Source: Haloplasmatales bacterium 4B (GTDB lineage Bacteria; Bacillota_I; Bacilli_A; Haloplasmatales; Haloplasmataceae). From it: a stretch of DNA of 64,000 nt. The notes under the pieces are model-generated. The model had not been told where the DNA came from. It searched no databases and saw only the letters and a list, made by a program, of their open reading frames with translations. Of this stretch, positions 36,122 to 45,251 are shown in pieces. The position numbers were made by a program, and so were the translations under genes. The stretch covers positions 19,290-83,289 of the forward strand of contig NSKI01000009.1 in NCBI GenBank assembly GCA_003586005.1, in the 5' to 3' direction. Every line of letters begins with the position of its first letter. Within the stretch, counting starts at the first letter, position 1.

Positions 36122-36520
36122 ATGAAAAAGGTAGCTTTTATTTGTATCCATAATTCTTGTAGGTCACAAATGGCTGAAGGTTTGGCTAAAGTCTTGGGAA
36201 AAGATGTAATTGAAGTTTATTCAGCGGGAACAGAGAAATATGAAGCAGTAAAACCACTTGCTATAAAAGTAATGGAAGAAGCAAATATTGATATATCTAG
36301 TCATCGCCCTAAATTATTATCAGAAATTCCAAAAGATGTCAACATCCTTATTACTATGGGTTGTGGAGTAGAATGTCCATTTATACCTTGTGATTATCGA
36401 GAAGATTGGGGCTTAACGGACCCATCAGGTGGTCCAATTGAAGACTTTAGAGAAACTAGGGACATAATTAAAGATAAAGTAATAGATTTAATTGAAAGAA
36501 TTAAAAAAGGGAAGTTGTAA
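36122..36520 (+). CDS. arsC: Arsenate reductase, thioredoxin-coupled (LMW phosphatase type)
   Basis: A 132-residue protein with the phosphatase-like P-loop CIHNSCRS (Cys8 and Cys13; CX5R) and the redox pair near 80-88 (MGCGVECPF), matching thioredoxin-coupled ArsC. It reduces arsenate to arsenite, which would normally be exported by the ACR3 pump; that gene is broken directly downstream (36522-36893). Starts 5 bp after the preceding gene. Confidence 0.92.
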   Translation: MKKVAFICIHNSCRSQMAEGLAKVLGKDVIEVYSAGTEKYEAVKPLAIKVMEEANIDISSHRPKLLSEIPKDVNILITMGCGVECPFIPCDYREDWGLTDPSGGPIEDFRETRDIIKDKVIDLIERIKKGKL

Positions 36521-36521
36521 A

Positions 36522-36893
36522 ATGGAAGTAAAGTTAGGAATATGTTTTTTGAAAAATACTTTACATTATGGGTTTTGTTATGCATGCTAATTTTTTTCTT
36601 TCAAAAGAGATATAATTTTAGATAATCCTTTTCTTATTGTTTTACTAGCTATACCGCTTATTTTATAGATATCCCCTATTTTCTTTATTGCCTATTATAA
36701 TAGTAAACTTTTAAAATCATCCCATAGCATTGCTGCTCCAGCGGGAATGATAATTAGCTGTCGCTGTAGCTATTGCTTACTTGGTGAGAATTCACCTGTA
36801 GTTATAGCAACTATTGTCGGTGTTTTAGTTGAAGTTCCTGTAATGTTAATTCTAGTAAAAATTGCTAACAAAACAAGGAATAACTTTATATAA
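36522..36893 (+). pseudogene. Decayed ACR3 arsenite efflux pump gene
   Basis: Fragments of an ACR3/BASS-family transporter persist in shifting frames. Near the start one frame reads FFEKYFTLWVLLCM, the ACR3 N-terminal signature; then comes DNPFLIVLLAIPLI, then SIAAPAGMI and the C-terminal SPVVIATIVGVLVEVPVMLI-like helix with IANKTR. Frameshifts, in-frame stops and a large internal deletion (most of helices 2-7 missing) leave about 370 bp of a gene that should be about 1,050 bp. The operon therefore still makes the reductase but not this pump. Confidence 0.8.
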
Positions 36894-36929
36894 TAGAGTG
36901 AATAAATATATAAAGTTTAGGGGTGTACA

Positions 36930-37634
36930 ATGGCTATAATAGGGATTATTTCTTTAAATTATACAATAGATGGCTTCCAAAATGTCAGATTGCCATTTAC
37001 TTATATTAATTCAATAAAAAATAGTGGGGGCATACCTATTGTAATTCCGGTTATCAATGAGGAAACGTACATTGATAATATTATAAATATTATTGATGGG
37101 TTAGTAATTTCTGGTGGTGATGATATAAATCCTAATTTATATCATGAGGAACTATCAAACTTTTCACAAGGTATAGATGATGAATTAGATGGATTTCAAA
37201 TCAAGATTATTGAAAAAGCACTTACTTTAAATTTGCCTATTCTTGGGATATGTCGAGGGCATCAAATAATAAATGTTGCTTTTAATGGTACAATAACACA
37301 AGATCTTAGCTTATTACATACAGAAGTTGAGGTTATTCATGATCAATTAAAAATGGGGATTACTAGAAATCAAAGTGTTCATGAAGTAATATTGTCTAAA
37401 GATTCAAAATTATGGAATCTATATGGAGATAAACTAAAAACAAATAGTTTTCATCATCAGATAATTGGGAAAGTAGGAAAAGGCTTAAAAGTTACAGGTC
37501 AAACAAAAGATGGTATAATTGAAGTTATTGAAAGTATGAATCATGATTTTGTTTTAGGTGTTCAGTGGCATCCTGAAAGATCAGGTATTAACAAAGCACT
37601 ATTTGATTTGTTTATTAATTATTGTAGAAAATAG
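36930..37634 (+). CDS. Class I glutamine amidotransferase, gamma-Glu-GABA hydrolase type
   Basis: A 234-residue PuuD-like peptidase C26 protein. The nucleophile elbow GICRGHQ (Cys about 109) and the His/Glu pair in VQWHPE (about 211-216) complete the catalytic triad. It would hydrolyse gamma-glutamyl amides such as gamma-Glu-GABA; other puu genes are absent, so the physiological substrate is open. An acetyltransferase gene follows 11 bp later. Confidence 0.85.
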   Translation: MAIIGIISLNYTIDGFQNVRLPFTYINSIKNSGGIPIVIPVINEETYIDNIINIIDGLVISGGDDINPNLYHEELSNFSQGIDDELDGFQIKIIEKALTLNLPILGICRGHQIINVAFNGTITQDLSLLHTEVEVIHDQLKMGITRNQSVHEVILSKDSKLWNLYGDKLKTNSFHHQIIGKVGKGLKVTGQTKDGIIEVIESMNHDFVLGVQWHPERSGINKALFDLFINYCRK

Positions 37635-37645
37635 AGGTGAAAACA

Positions 37646-38122
37646 ATGGACTATCAAATTTTACCAATGATTGAGGCTTATGCTAAAACAATTGTGAATT
37701 GGGTTTATGACCCACCTTTTTCTATATATAATATGGATGGGACAAATGAAGCTGTTGAAGAGTTATTAACGCAAAATTATTATGCTGTTTTAAATGAATT
37801 TAATGATGTTTTTGGGTTCTATTGTATAGGAGAATCAGCTCAAGTTCCTATTGGCGATAAATTTAATGTTTATGATGATAGAAGTTATTTAGACATTGGA
37901 TTAGGGTTAAATCCTAAATATGTTGGAAAAGGGATGGGCGAAGAGTTTATAAATTTAGGAATCTTATATTTTGAAAATAAATATCAAAATAAGCAATTTA
38001 GATTAACAGTTTTAGATTTTAATGAAAGGGCAATCCATCTTTATCAAAAAATTGGTTTCAAAACAATTAATTATTTTAAAGCGGTAAATAGTCGTGTTTT
38101 TATAGTAATGCATAAGAATTAG
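37646..38122 (+). CDS. GNAT N-acetyltransferase
   Basis: A 158-residue GNAT protein: the acetyl-CoA loop is LNPKYVGKGMGEEFI (about 92-106) and the C-terminal DFNERAIHLYQKIGFK (about 129-144) is the usual RimI-like ending. ATG 37646 follows AGAGGTG at the right distance. Probably co-transcribed with the amidotransferase. Substrate unknown. Confidence 0.85.
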   Translation: MDYQILPMIEAYAKTIVNWVYDPPFSIYNMDGTNEAVEELLTQNYYAVLNEFNDVFGFYCIGESAQVPIGDKFNVYDDRSYLDIGLGLNPKYVGKGMGEEFINLGILYFENKYQNKQFRLTVLDFNERAIHLYQKIGFKTINYFKAVNSRVFIVMHKN

Positions 38123-38202
38123 ATGTGAAAATTTAATTAACTTATTGAACTGTAGATTGGAATATGTTAATATATGCTTATAAAGTGTGTCGGAGGACAG
38201 AT

Positions 38203-38565
38203 ATGATTTTGTTAAGTGATTTAAAAGTAATAGATACTAATCTAGCTTTAAATTTAATGGGAGGATATGAGCAGATATATCAAAAAGTAATCGATAGTTT
38301 TCTAGTTAATCAAAGCCGATTAGTAGAAGGAATCGAAAAACATTTAGCTACTAAAAATTTAAGAGAGGCTAGAAGATTAGTCCATTCTTGTAAAGGAATT
38401 TCTAAAAATATTGGTTCAGAACAATTATACATTGTCGCAAAAGAATTAGAACTGGCATTAATATCTGAAAAACAATCACTTATTGATGGTGCTCTAGATG
38501 ATTTTAAATTGCTTTTTGAACAAGTGATAGAGGATTTGAAAAAAATTAAATTTGATTTAAATTAA
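38203..38565 (+). CDS. Stand-alone HPt phosphotransfer protein
   Basis: A 120-residue helical protein with the HPt motif LVHSCKGISKNIGSEQLY (phospho-accepting His about 60). It would relay phosphate between a hybrid histidine kinase and a response regulator; neither is encoded nearby, so it probably serves a distant system. ATG 38203 is chosen because GGAGG lies just upstream at 38192; the frame is open from 38164 without a binding site. Confidence 0.8.
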   Translation: MILLSDLKVIDTNLALNLMGGYEQIYQKVIDSFLVNQSRLVEGIEKHLATKNLREARRLVHSCKGISKNIGSEQLYIVAKELELALISEKQSLIDGALDDFKLLFEQVIEDLKKIKFDLN

Positions 38566-38575
38566 ATAATTAATT

Positions 38576-38608
38576 AAAAGCAAGTGTTTTTTCTTCCTTG
38601 CTTTTTTT
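38576..38608 (+). terminator. Terminator after the HPt gene
   Basis: AAAAGCAAG (38576-38584) pairs with CTTGCTTTT (38597-38605) around a 12-base loop and leads into TTTG. A normal intrinsic terminator. Confidence 0.85.
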
Positions 38609-38635
38609 GTTAAATAAGATGTATTGGTGATTATA

Positions 38636-39275
38636 ATGGGAAGATATCTAGATAGTAAAATTTATCTTTTTTTTGAGTTTTTAACTAAATTAATGATTAT
38701 AAATTTATTTTGGTTTCTCACTACCTTACTAGGAATCGGAATTTTTACAATTATGCCAGCTTCAATAAGTGTGTTTATTCTAATGAAACAATTGATTAAA
38801 GGAAGTAGCTTTCCTATACTATCTTCATTTTGGAAAACTTTTATTAAAGAATATATAAGATCGCAAAAATTATTTTTATTAATTTTGTTAATTGGTGGTT
38901 TATTATATTTTAATGTAACTACATATTATTATAAAATTATTAATGAAAATACATTTATTTCTAATTTAGGTTATATACTAACAATAACTATTATTTTAAT
39001 AAGTGCTATATCCTTAATAAATCTATTTTTAGTATATATCTACTTTCCTAATTTTAAGACTTTAAAAGCTTTAAAATATGCTTTTATCTTTTCAATTTTA
39101 TTTTTGTATAGATCAGTTCTAATATTAATAATATATATTAATATTTATTATCTTTATAAGTATTCCGGAAGTATTTCCATTTTTATTTGTAATTGGGTTT
39201 GCAGCCCTTTCATATATAACCCTCATAATTCTAGTTCCGAAATATAACAGGCTTATAAACCATGAAAATAAGTAG
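38636..39275 (+). pseudogene. DUF624 (YesL-like) membrane protein gene with a frameshift near its end
   Basis: The frame from ATG 38636 (behind GGTGA) encodes a YesL-like DUF624 protein with five spans, but stops at 39247 after a non-family tail. From about 39162 the next frame reads IPEVFPFLFVIGFAALSYI and continues to LVPKYNRLINHENK before a TAG at 39275, which is the proper family C-terminus with the sixth span. A net shift (for example loss of two bases near 39155-39165) explains this. It is either a recent mutation or a sequencing error. DUF624 genes often accompany sugar ABC transporters; function unknown. Confidence 0.75.
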
Positions 39276-39331
39276 AATACTGAATATATTAAATAAAATG
39301 AAATAAGATAAAATAGGTTGTGTAATTATTG

Positions 39332-39360
39332 TTTACAAAGAGGTATTTTAATGTTATAAT
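39332..39360 (+). promoter_or_regulatory. Promoter of rpsF-ssb-rpsR
   Basis: TTTACA (39332-39337) and TATAAT (39355-39360) with 17 bp between them; TG precedes the -10 hexamer. It gives a leader of about 70 nt before rpsF, in which I could not recognise the S6:S18-binding element known from other bacteria. Confidence 0.8.
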
Positions 39361-39435
39361 TTCTAGATGTGGGTTGTATTAATAACTCACTCCTTGCTCA
39401 TATAAAATGGGCCATAGACCAAAAGGAGGTGTACA

Positions 39436-39726
39436 ATGATGAAAAAATATGAAATTATGTTTATTATTCGTCCGAATTTAGAAGACGATCAAAGAAAACA
39501 AGTAATTGAATATTTCTCAAATGTCCTAACTGAAAAAAATACAGAAATTGTGAAAGTAGATAACTGGGGTATGAAAAACTTAAGTTATGAAATTAATGAT
39601 TTCCGTAAAGGTCATTATGTGTTGCTAAACGTAAAAGCTTCAATTGAAGCTATTAATGAATTTGACCGATTAGCACGAATTAGTGAAGACATCATCCGTT
39701 ATATCATCGTTAAAGATGAAGAATAA
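39436..39726 (+). CDS. rpsF: Ribosomal protein S6
   Basis: A 96-residue S6, full length (KYEIMFIIRPNLEDDQRK start; DNWGMKNLSYEINDFRKGHYVLL middle). It binds the 30S platform with S18, whose gene is two genes downstream. AAAGGAGGTG lies before tandem ATG codons; either could start. Confidence 0.95.
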   Translation: MMKKYEIMFIIRPNLEDDQRKQVIEYFSNVLTEKNTEIVKVDNWGMKNLSYEINDFRKGHYVLLNVKASIEAINEFDRLARISEDIIRYIIVKDEE

Positions 39727-39744
39727 TTAAGGATGTGATGAATA

Positions 39745-40263
39745 ATGTTAAATAAAGTTATTTTAATTGGAAGATTAACGAAGGACCCAGAAATACGGGT
39801 AACTACTTCGGGAATATCTGTTGGTACCTTTTCTCTAGCTGTTAATAGGAATTTTGCTAATGCAAGAGGAGAAAAAGAAACCGATTTCTTTAATTGTGTT
39901 TGTTATCGTAAATTGGCTGAGATTGTTGGGCGTTATGTTAAAAAAGGTCAATTGATTAGTGTTGAAGGGCGTATACAAAACCGCTCTTATGATGGACAAG
40001 ATGGGATTAAAAGGTATATTACTGAAATCATTTGTGAAAATGTTGTTTTTTTAGAGTCTAGAAATCAACAAAATGATTCAGGAAATAAAAATTATAATTC
40101 ACAACAACAACCATCATTTAATACATATCAACAACAACCAAAATTTAATTCTAATAATAGTAACAATAACAATCAATTTAATAATAACTATCCACAACAA
40201 CAAGACAATTACTTTGATGATAATCCAAATGTGGATATATCTGAGGATGATTTACCATTCTAA
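39745..40263 (+). CDS. ssb: Single-stranded DNA-binding protein
   Basis: A 172-residue SSB with an OB fold (about 1-105), a Gln/Asn-rich flexible linker (about 110-160) and the conserved acidic tip DISEDDLPF that recruits repair and replication proteins. Located between rpsF and rpsR as in Bacillus. The low-complexity linker also creates an open frame in +2, which is not a gene. Confidence 0.95.
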   Translation: MLNKVILIGRLTKDPEIRVTTSGISVGTFSLAVNRNFANARGEKETDFFNCVCYRKLAEIVGRYVKKGQLISVEGRIQNRSYDGQDGIKRYITEIICENVVFLESRNQQNDSGNKNYNSQQQPSFNTYQQQPKFNSNNSNNNNQFNNNYPQQQDNYFDDNPNVDISEDDLPF

Positions 40264-40280
40264 AAAGGAGGTAGTAAACT

Positions 40281-40562
40281 ATGGCAATGAATAATGATAG
40301 ACCACGCCGTAATAATAGACAAGGTGGACGTCGCCGTAAAGTATGTAATTTTTGTGTAAGTGAAAAGAAAAGTACTGATCAAAGAGAAAGAAATTATGTA
40401 ATTGATTATAAAAATCCTGATTTATTAAGAAAGTTTATCTCTGATCGCGGTAAAATTTTACCTAGACGTGTTACAGGTACTTGTGCAAAACATCAACGTG
40501 GATTAACAATTTCAATTAAACGTGCTAGACACGTTGCGCTATTACCATTTACTAGAGACTAA
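40281..40562 (+). CDS. rpsR: Ribosomal protein S18
   Basis: A 93-residue S18 with a basic N-terminal extension, KVCNFC (about 20-25), and the conserved [22 protein letters not shown] segment in parts. It forms the S6:S18 heterodimer on the 30S platform. Final gene of the operon; the sequence after it appears to be the first arm of a terminator cut by an IS remnant. Confidence 0.95.
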   Translation: MAMNNDRPRRNNRQGGRRRKVCNFCVSEKKSTDQRERNYVIDYKNPDLLRKFISDRGKILPRRVTGTCAKHQRGLTISIKRARHVALLPFTRD

Positions 40563-40589
40563 TAATAATAAAAACCCGCAATTTAGTAT

Positions 40590-41165
40590 GATCCCCTTAA
40601 AGTAGACAGTACAAAAAATGAAGTGTACTAACTACTATTGGGGATCTTTTATTATGGGAAGAAAAGCTAAATTTTGTATCATCAATTCAATTAGCTAAGG
40701 AAATTAATGAGCAATTACAATAGTATGGGTGAAATAGCAATTGATGATAAACTAAAGAATAAAGAGTTTTCTAAAGGGTTAAAGTTACAGGCAATAAATG
40801 ATTATATAAATGGCATAGGATCACTAACAGATATTAAATCAACGCTCATCGACTGGATTTTAAAGATTAGTCATTAAGAAATTAAGTATTAAAATTCGGG
40901 GGGTATCTATATGACTAAATCAAGAAAAACAGCTTATAAAGAAAGATAAGAGATTGTAACAGCTTAAATTATGGTAAATCTTATAAGTTAACAACTAAAT
41001 ATTTTTTGCAACCATATAGTCAAGTTTAACAATTGGACAAGGCGAACAAAGGCTGCATGAGGGTAAGGAAGAAGTAAATTAGAATCTGAATTAAGTAAAA
41101 CAAAAAAATTAAATCGAGATAACAAAATCTTTCAAACTAAAAAATATTTTTTTACACAGTCTGCT
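40590..41165 (+). mobile_element. Decayed IS3-family element (end plus orfA remnant)
   Basis: The stretch opens with an IS-end-like imperfect inverted repeat (GATCCCC...GGGGATC, 40592-40648), followed by a start reading MGRKAKF. Broken frames then show the typical orfA wording of IS3-family transposases: FSKGLKLQAINDYINGIGS, a W-I-L-K segment, GG-x-YMTKSRKTAYKER and a final coiled-coil-like ESELSKTKKLNRDNKIF. Several stops and frameshifts interrupt it and orfB is missing. It is dead. It seems to have separated rpsR from its terminator (AAAACCCGCAA at 40570-40580 has no matching arm). Confidence 0.75.
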
Positions 41166-41297
41166 TGATGGTGAATAGTTTAATTTGGATTTTTTATATA
41201 TTTAATAATTATTTTTATATATAACAATAAAAATATCTTTAAATAATTAAGTAAATATTGTAAAATATTGGTAAATAAATACGATTGGAGAAATAAT

Positions 41298-41870
41298 ATG
41301 GGGAGTTGTATTTCTGTTGGTTTTGTATTTAAAAATAATGAATCGGATCTTAAAATTCAAGTATTAAAGAGTTTGCTTGAAAAATTATGTATGGCTGATT
41401 ATTCAATAATTAGTTATAATGTTTGTTGTGATGTTGACGGAGAAAACTGGATAAAAAAAAGCATAAGATATGAATTTATGACTGATGAAGATTATGAGAT
41501 TTTAACGGAAAACTATTATGGGAATCTATTAATGTTATGTCCTTTAGATGGAATTAATAATCAAGCAGTCAATATTAATCTTTATGAGGGCGAGGGCTAC
41601 TTTGGTTATTTAATTGAATTGTTTGAAATCTCAAGGAGAAACACTGATTATGAAAAAATAGAACTAACTTTAGTAGATTTTATTACTAATTGTGAAATTC
41701 CATTTACTTACGCATTTTGTGAAAAAGAAGGTGAAATTGAATTTTCACCTGATGATTTAAATGTTTCAGAGGCCGATTATAGTATTTTAGTTATTCGAGA
41801 TCAAAAAGGTGAATTAAATATTATAAAAGGTAAATACTTAATCGATGGGGAGACATTAAGAAGAAATTAA
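41298..41870 (+). CDS. Unrecognised acidic protein
   Basis: A 190-residue acidic soluble protein (many Asp/Glu; starts MGSCISVGFVFKNNESD). I do not recognise a family; the mixed alpha/beta pattern and size are reminiscent of immunity-type or SMI1-like proteins, but no toxin gene is nearby. GGAG precedes ATG 41298 at a good distance; the frame is open from 41268. Its stop codon overlaps that of the convergent TauE-type gene. Confidence 0.6.
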   Translation: MGSCISVGFVFKNNESDLKIQVLKSLLEKLCMADYSIISYNVCCDVDGENWIKKSIRYEFMTDEDYEILTENYYGNLLMLCPLDGINNQAVNINLYEGEGYFGYLIELFEISRRNTDYEKIELTLVDFITNCEIPFTYAFCEKEGEIEFSPDDLNVSEADYSILVIRDQKGELNIIKGKYLIDGETLRRN

Positions 41871-42625
41871 ATAAATAGGTTTTGAACAAATAGTAAAATT
41901 CCTGTAGAGATTAATAAAAATATAAATATTTTTTTAATAGTCTTTTCTTTTAATCTGTGGTCAATTTTAACTCCAATATATATACCAATTATTACTGTTG
42001 GTAATAAGAATAAAGTCATATTTATTGAATCATGAGTAATAATTGGATTCGGTAGAGTCGAATAATAAATTAAACGAAAGATATTGTCAACTAGAAACAC
42101 AAAACCAAGGTTAGCTCGAAACTCACCTCGATTAGTGGTAGTTCTAGAAATATAGGCAACTAATAGAACGCTTATGCCAAAAATCCCAGCTGTTATTCCT
42201 GATAATACACCGATAATTCCTAGTAAGATAGGTTGGGGTTTTTTGTCATAAACTTTTTTTGGACGTGTCCACATTTCAATAGCGATTCCAATAATAAGAA
42301 TACTAAGGAAAATTTTTAGGATATTATCACTTGTATTTGCAAGAAACATAGAGCCAATAATATCACCTGTTAAAAGTAAAATTGATAGTGGAATTACTAT
42401 TTTTAATGAAAAACTTAATCTATCTCTTAATATGATAAATGTATTAATTGGTATGCTTAATAATAAATCAACTGGTGTTATTTGTTTGCTTTCTAGTATA
42501 AATGAAAATAAAGGTGTCATAAGAAGAGTATTGCCAAATCCGGCAATTCCCTTAATAACATAAGCAAACAAAGTTGAAAACAATAAATAAATAAGATAAA
42601 TTAGATCAATTTCAAATAACTGCAT
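41867..42625 (-). CDS. TauE/SafE-family anion exporter
   Basis: A 252-residue membrane protein with about eight spans and the family motif GIAGFGNTLLMTPLF (about 26-40) plus the second half-repeat GGVLSGITAGIFGIS-like segment (about 138-152). The family exports sulfite, sulfoacetate or related organosulfur anions. ATG at 42625 is preferred over TTG at 42628 because a GTAGGA site is spaced for it. It stands alone on the minus strand. Confidence 0.8.
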   Translation of the reverse strand: MQLFEIDLIYLIYLLFSTLFAYVIKGIAGFGNTLLMTPLFSFILESKQITPVDLLLSIPINTFIILRDRLSFSLKIVIPLSILLLTGDIIGSMFLANTSDNILKIFLSILIIGIAIEMWTRPKKVYDKKPQPILLGIIGVLSGITAGIFGISVLLVAYISRTTTNRGEFRANLGFVFLVDNIFRLIYYSTLPNPIITHDSINMTLFLLPTVIIGIYIGVKIDHRLKEKTIKKIFIFLLISTGILLFVQNLFI

Positions 42626-42823
42626 CAAATCATTCCTACATCTTTTTAATTACAACAATATTATACATAAAAACAGGTAATAATACTATGTGTAAAGTGA
42701 AAATAAGAAAAATCATTTACCATTATGTTAGGTAGTTATATATAAGGTGTTGATAATTGTTTTATTAAATAATATGTGCTATAATATTGTGAGCGCTAAT
42801 GGTAGCAAATAGAGGTGATTCAA

Positions 42824-44812
42824 ATGGAATCCAAGTATAAAAGAAGAATAATATTTGTAGGAATAATTTATTTTCTGATTTTTAGTTATATAGTAGTTAA
42901 TGCTGCAATAAATTTCAATCGCGAAATTTTGTCGTTAAGTATAATTTTAATTTTGATGTTGATTTTTCAAGTGATGTATTTAATTCGCTTTTACTCTCAA
43001 GATAGCCAAGCGAAAACAATAGATGAATTAGGGTATCAAGTTCGAAAAGTAGGTTCAAATACTTTTAATAATTTTCCAGTTGCAATTATGGTTTATAATG
43101 ATAAATTTGTCATTGAATGGGTTAACTATTTTACTCGTAAAATTCTAGGAACGAAAATTGTTGGTAGACATTTAGGCGATATAGATACTACCTTATATGA
43201 AAAACTTAGTTTAGACTATTATATGGTTGAAATAAACGGGAAGATCTTTGAAGTTAAACATTTTCCATTATATCGCACTTTATATTTAATTGAAGTAACA
43301 GAAAGAGAATCTAAAATTAGGAAGTATGAGAGTAAACAATTAGCTGTAGGATATTTAGTTTTGGATAACATGGATGAAGCTATTAGAGATTTGACTGAAC
43401 AAAAAAGATATTTATTTATGGGAAGAGTTAATACAATGTTAATTTCTTATGCGAGTGAACAAAATATTTTTTTGAAGAGTTATGCTGAAGGTCGTTATCT
43501 TTTACTTATTGAACACAATGTATTGCAAAAAATGATTAATAATAAATTTGAGGTTTTGTATAAATTAAGAAAAATATCTGAAACCTTTGATTCTAGTTTA
43601 ACCCTAAGTATCGGAATAGCTTACAATCAAAGCGATTTAGTAAGTTTAAATGACAAAGCACTTGAAGCTCTAGAATTAACTCAAAGTCGTGGTGGAGACC
43701 AAGTTGCGTTAATGATGGGCGAAAAGGACATCCGCTTTTTTGGTGGGAAATCAAATATTATTGAAAAGAGAAATCGTGTTAGAGCACGAGTTGTAGCCCA
43801 AGACTTAGAAGCTTTAATAGAAAAAGCAGATAAAGTAATTGTTATGGGACATAAAATACCTGATGTTGATAGTTTTGGCGCTTGTATTGGAATGTTAAAT
43901 ATTGCTAGAAAAAGTGAGAAAGAATGTTTTATTGTTGTTGATACTAAAGAAGTTGATAATACATTAAATAAAGTATTTGCATATTTGAATGATCGTAATA
44001 GTTCAATTTTAAATAAAATTATTTCGCCACAGATTGCTTTAGATTTAATGACATCAAAAACATTATTAATTATCGTCGATACCCAAAATCCAAGTTTAGT
44101 TATTGAACCTAAATTATTAAATAGAACTAAAAGTTTAATGGTCATCGATCATCACCGTCGAGGAACACAATTTATAGAAGCACCTGATGTAATTTATACA
44201 GAAATTTATGCTTCATCGACAGTGGAATTAATATCAGAAATTATAGAGTATTATCCACTTAAGGTTCAGATAAGTGAAATAGATGCGACGGTAATGTTAG
44301 CGGGAATAATTGTTGACACTAATAACTTTACCTATCGAACTGGAAGTCGAACATTTGAAGCAGCATCGTTTTTACGTAAACAAGGTGCCGATACTTTATC
44401 AGTACAAACGATTTTAAGAGAAAGTTATGAAGAACATATGATTCGTGCTGAATTATTTGAAAAAGTTGAAATAACAAATGATAATATGGCAGTTGTAGTT
44501 GCTGATAATATTGATAATTTAACCAAAGTTAATTTAGCTCAAACTGCTGATTGGTTATTAATGATTGAAAATGTGAAGGCTTCGTTTGTGATTGGGAAAA
44601 TTGATGCTAATCTAATTGGTGTTAGTTCTAGATCATTTGGTGATGTAAATGTTCAAATAATTATGGAAAAAATGGGTGGCGGTGGTCATTTTAATAATGC
44701 AGCTTGTCAACTTACTGATATGACTTTGCAAGATGCCTATATAATGTTATTATCTAAGATTGATGAGTATATAGAGGAGGAAGACAATAATGAAGATAAT
44801 ACTACTGAGTGA
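42824..44812 (+). CDS. gdpP: Cyclic-di-AMP phosphodiesterase
   Basis: A 662-residue membrane enzyme with two N-terminal spans (about 7-48), a PAS-like heme-binding domain (about 70-150), a degenerate GGDEF domain (about 165-305) and a DHH/DHHA1 phosphodiesterase. Metal ligands are visible in GHKIPDVDSFG (about 341-351), IVDTQNPS (about 417-424) and DHHRRG (about 442-447); the C-terminal GGGGHFNNAACQ (about 617-628) binds substrate. It hydrolyses c-di-AMP to pApA, controlling potassium and osmotic balance. Start at ATG 42824 behind GAGGTG. It overlaps rplI by 23 bp. Confidence 0.93.
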   Translation: MESKYKRRIIFVGIIYFLIFSYIVVNAAINFNREILSLSIILILMLIFQVMYLIRFYSQDSQAKTIDELGYQVRKVGSNTFNNFPVAIMVYNDKFVIEWVNYFTRKILGTKIVGRHLGDIDTTLYEKLSLDYYMVEINGKIFEVKHFPLYRTLYLIEVTERESKIRKYESKQLAVGYLVLDNMDEAIRDLTEQKRYLFMGRVNTMLISYASEQNIFLKSYAEGRYLLLIEHNVLQKMINNKFEVLYKLRKISETFDSSLTLSIGIAYNQSDLVSLNDKALEALELTQSRGGDQVALMMGEKDIRFFGGKSNIIEKRNRVRARVVAQDLEALIEKADKVIVMGHKIPDVDSFGACIGMLNIARKSEKECFIVVDTKEVDNTLNKVFAYLNDRNSSILNKIISPQIALDLMTSKTLLIIVDTQNPSLVIEPKLLNRTKSLMVIDHHRRGTQFIEAPDVIYTEIYASSTVELISEIIEYYPLKVQISEIDATVMLAGIIVDTNNFTYRTGSRTFEAASFLRKQGADTLSVQTILRESYEEHMIRAELFEKVEITNDNMAVVVADNIDNLTKVNLAQTADWLLMIENVKASFVIGKIDANLIGVSSRSFGDVNVQIIMEKMGGGGHFNNAACQLTDMTLQDAYIMLLSKIDEYIEEEDNNEDNTTE

Positions 44813-45233
44813 TGTTAGAAATAAAGGTAAAAAGGGACAAGTAGTTGATGTTCCTGATGGTTTCGCTAACTTTTTAATAAATAAGAATCAAGCAACTTTA
44901 GCTAGTGATGCGAATATGAAAAAATTAAAAGATGAAAAGAAAGCCAAATTAGAACAAGAAAAAATTGCTTTAGAAGAAGCTAAAGAACTTAAATTGAAGG
45001 TTCAAGATAAACAAATTGTTTTTAAAGTAAAAGTTGGAGAAGATGGACGTTTATTTGGGTCTGTCAGCAGTAAACAAATTGTTCAGGAATTTGAAAAACA
45101 GTTTGGGATTAAATTAGATAAACGTAAAATTGTTTTAGAGGATAGTATTAAAACATTAGGGTATACAAAAGTAGGTATTCAACTTCATCAAGAAGTAGAA
45201 GCTGAATTTCAAGTTTTAGTAACAGATAAATAG
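44790..45233 (+). CDS. rplI: Ribosomal protein L9
   Basis: A 147-residue full-length L9: the N-terminal rRNA-binding domain starts MKIILLSDVRNKGKKGQVV, then a long connecting helix (about 40-75, Lys/Glu-rich) and the C-terminal domain (LFGSVSSKQI onwards). Lies between gdpP and dnaB as in Bacillus. GAGGAGG lies inside the gdpP end, so translation is likely coupled. Confidence 0.95.
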   Translation: MKIILLSDVRNKGKKGQVVDVPDGFANFLINKNQATLASDANMKKLKDEKKAKLEQEKIALEEAKELKLKVQDKQIVFKVKVGEDGRLFGSVSSKQIVQEFEKQFGIKLDKRKIVLEDSIKTLGYTKVGIQLHQEVEAEFQVLVTDK

Positions 45234-45251
45234 TTAGATTGGGTGGTAAAT

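Noticed and set aside
39361..39435. Possible S6:S18 autoregulatory leader before rpsF.
   Set aside because: I could not find the CCG-bulge stem that defines that element; a covariance search over this stretch would decide.
40073..40294. A 73-codon frame rich in Ile/Asn/His within ssb.
   Set aside because: It is the +2 frame of the CAA/AAT-rich SSB linker and overlaps the start of rpsR.
42750..42785. TTGATA/TATAAT promoter before gdpP.
   Set aside because: The -10 hexamer is good but the -35 candidate is 24 bases away, too far for a standard promoter.
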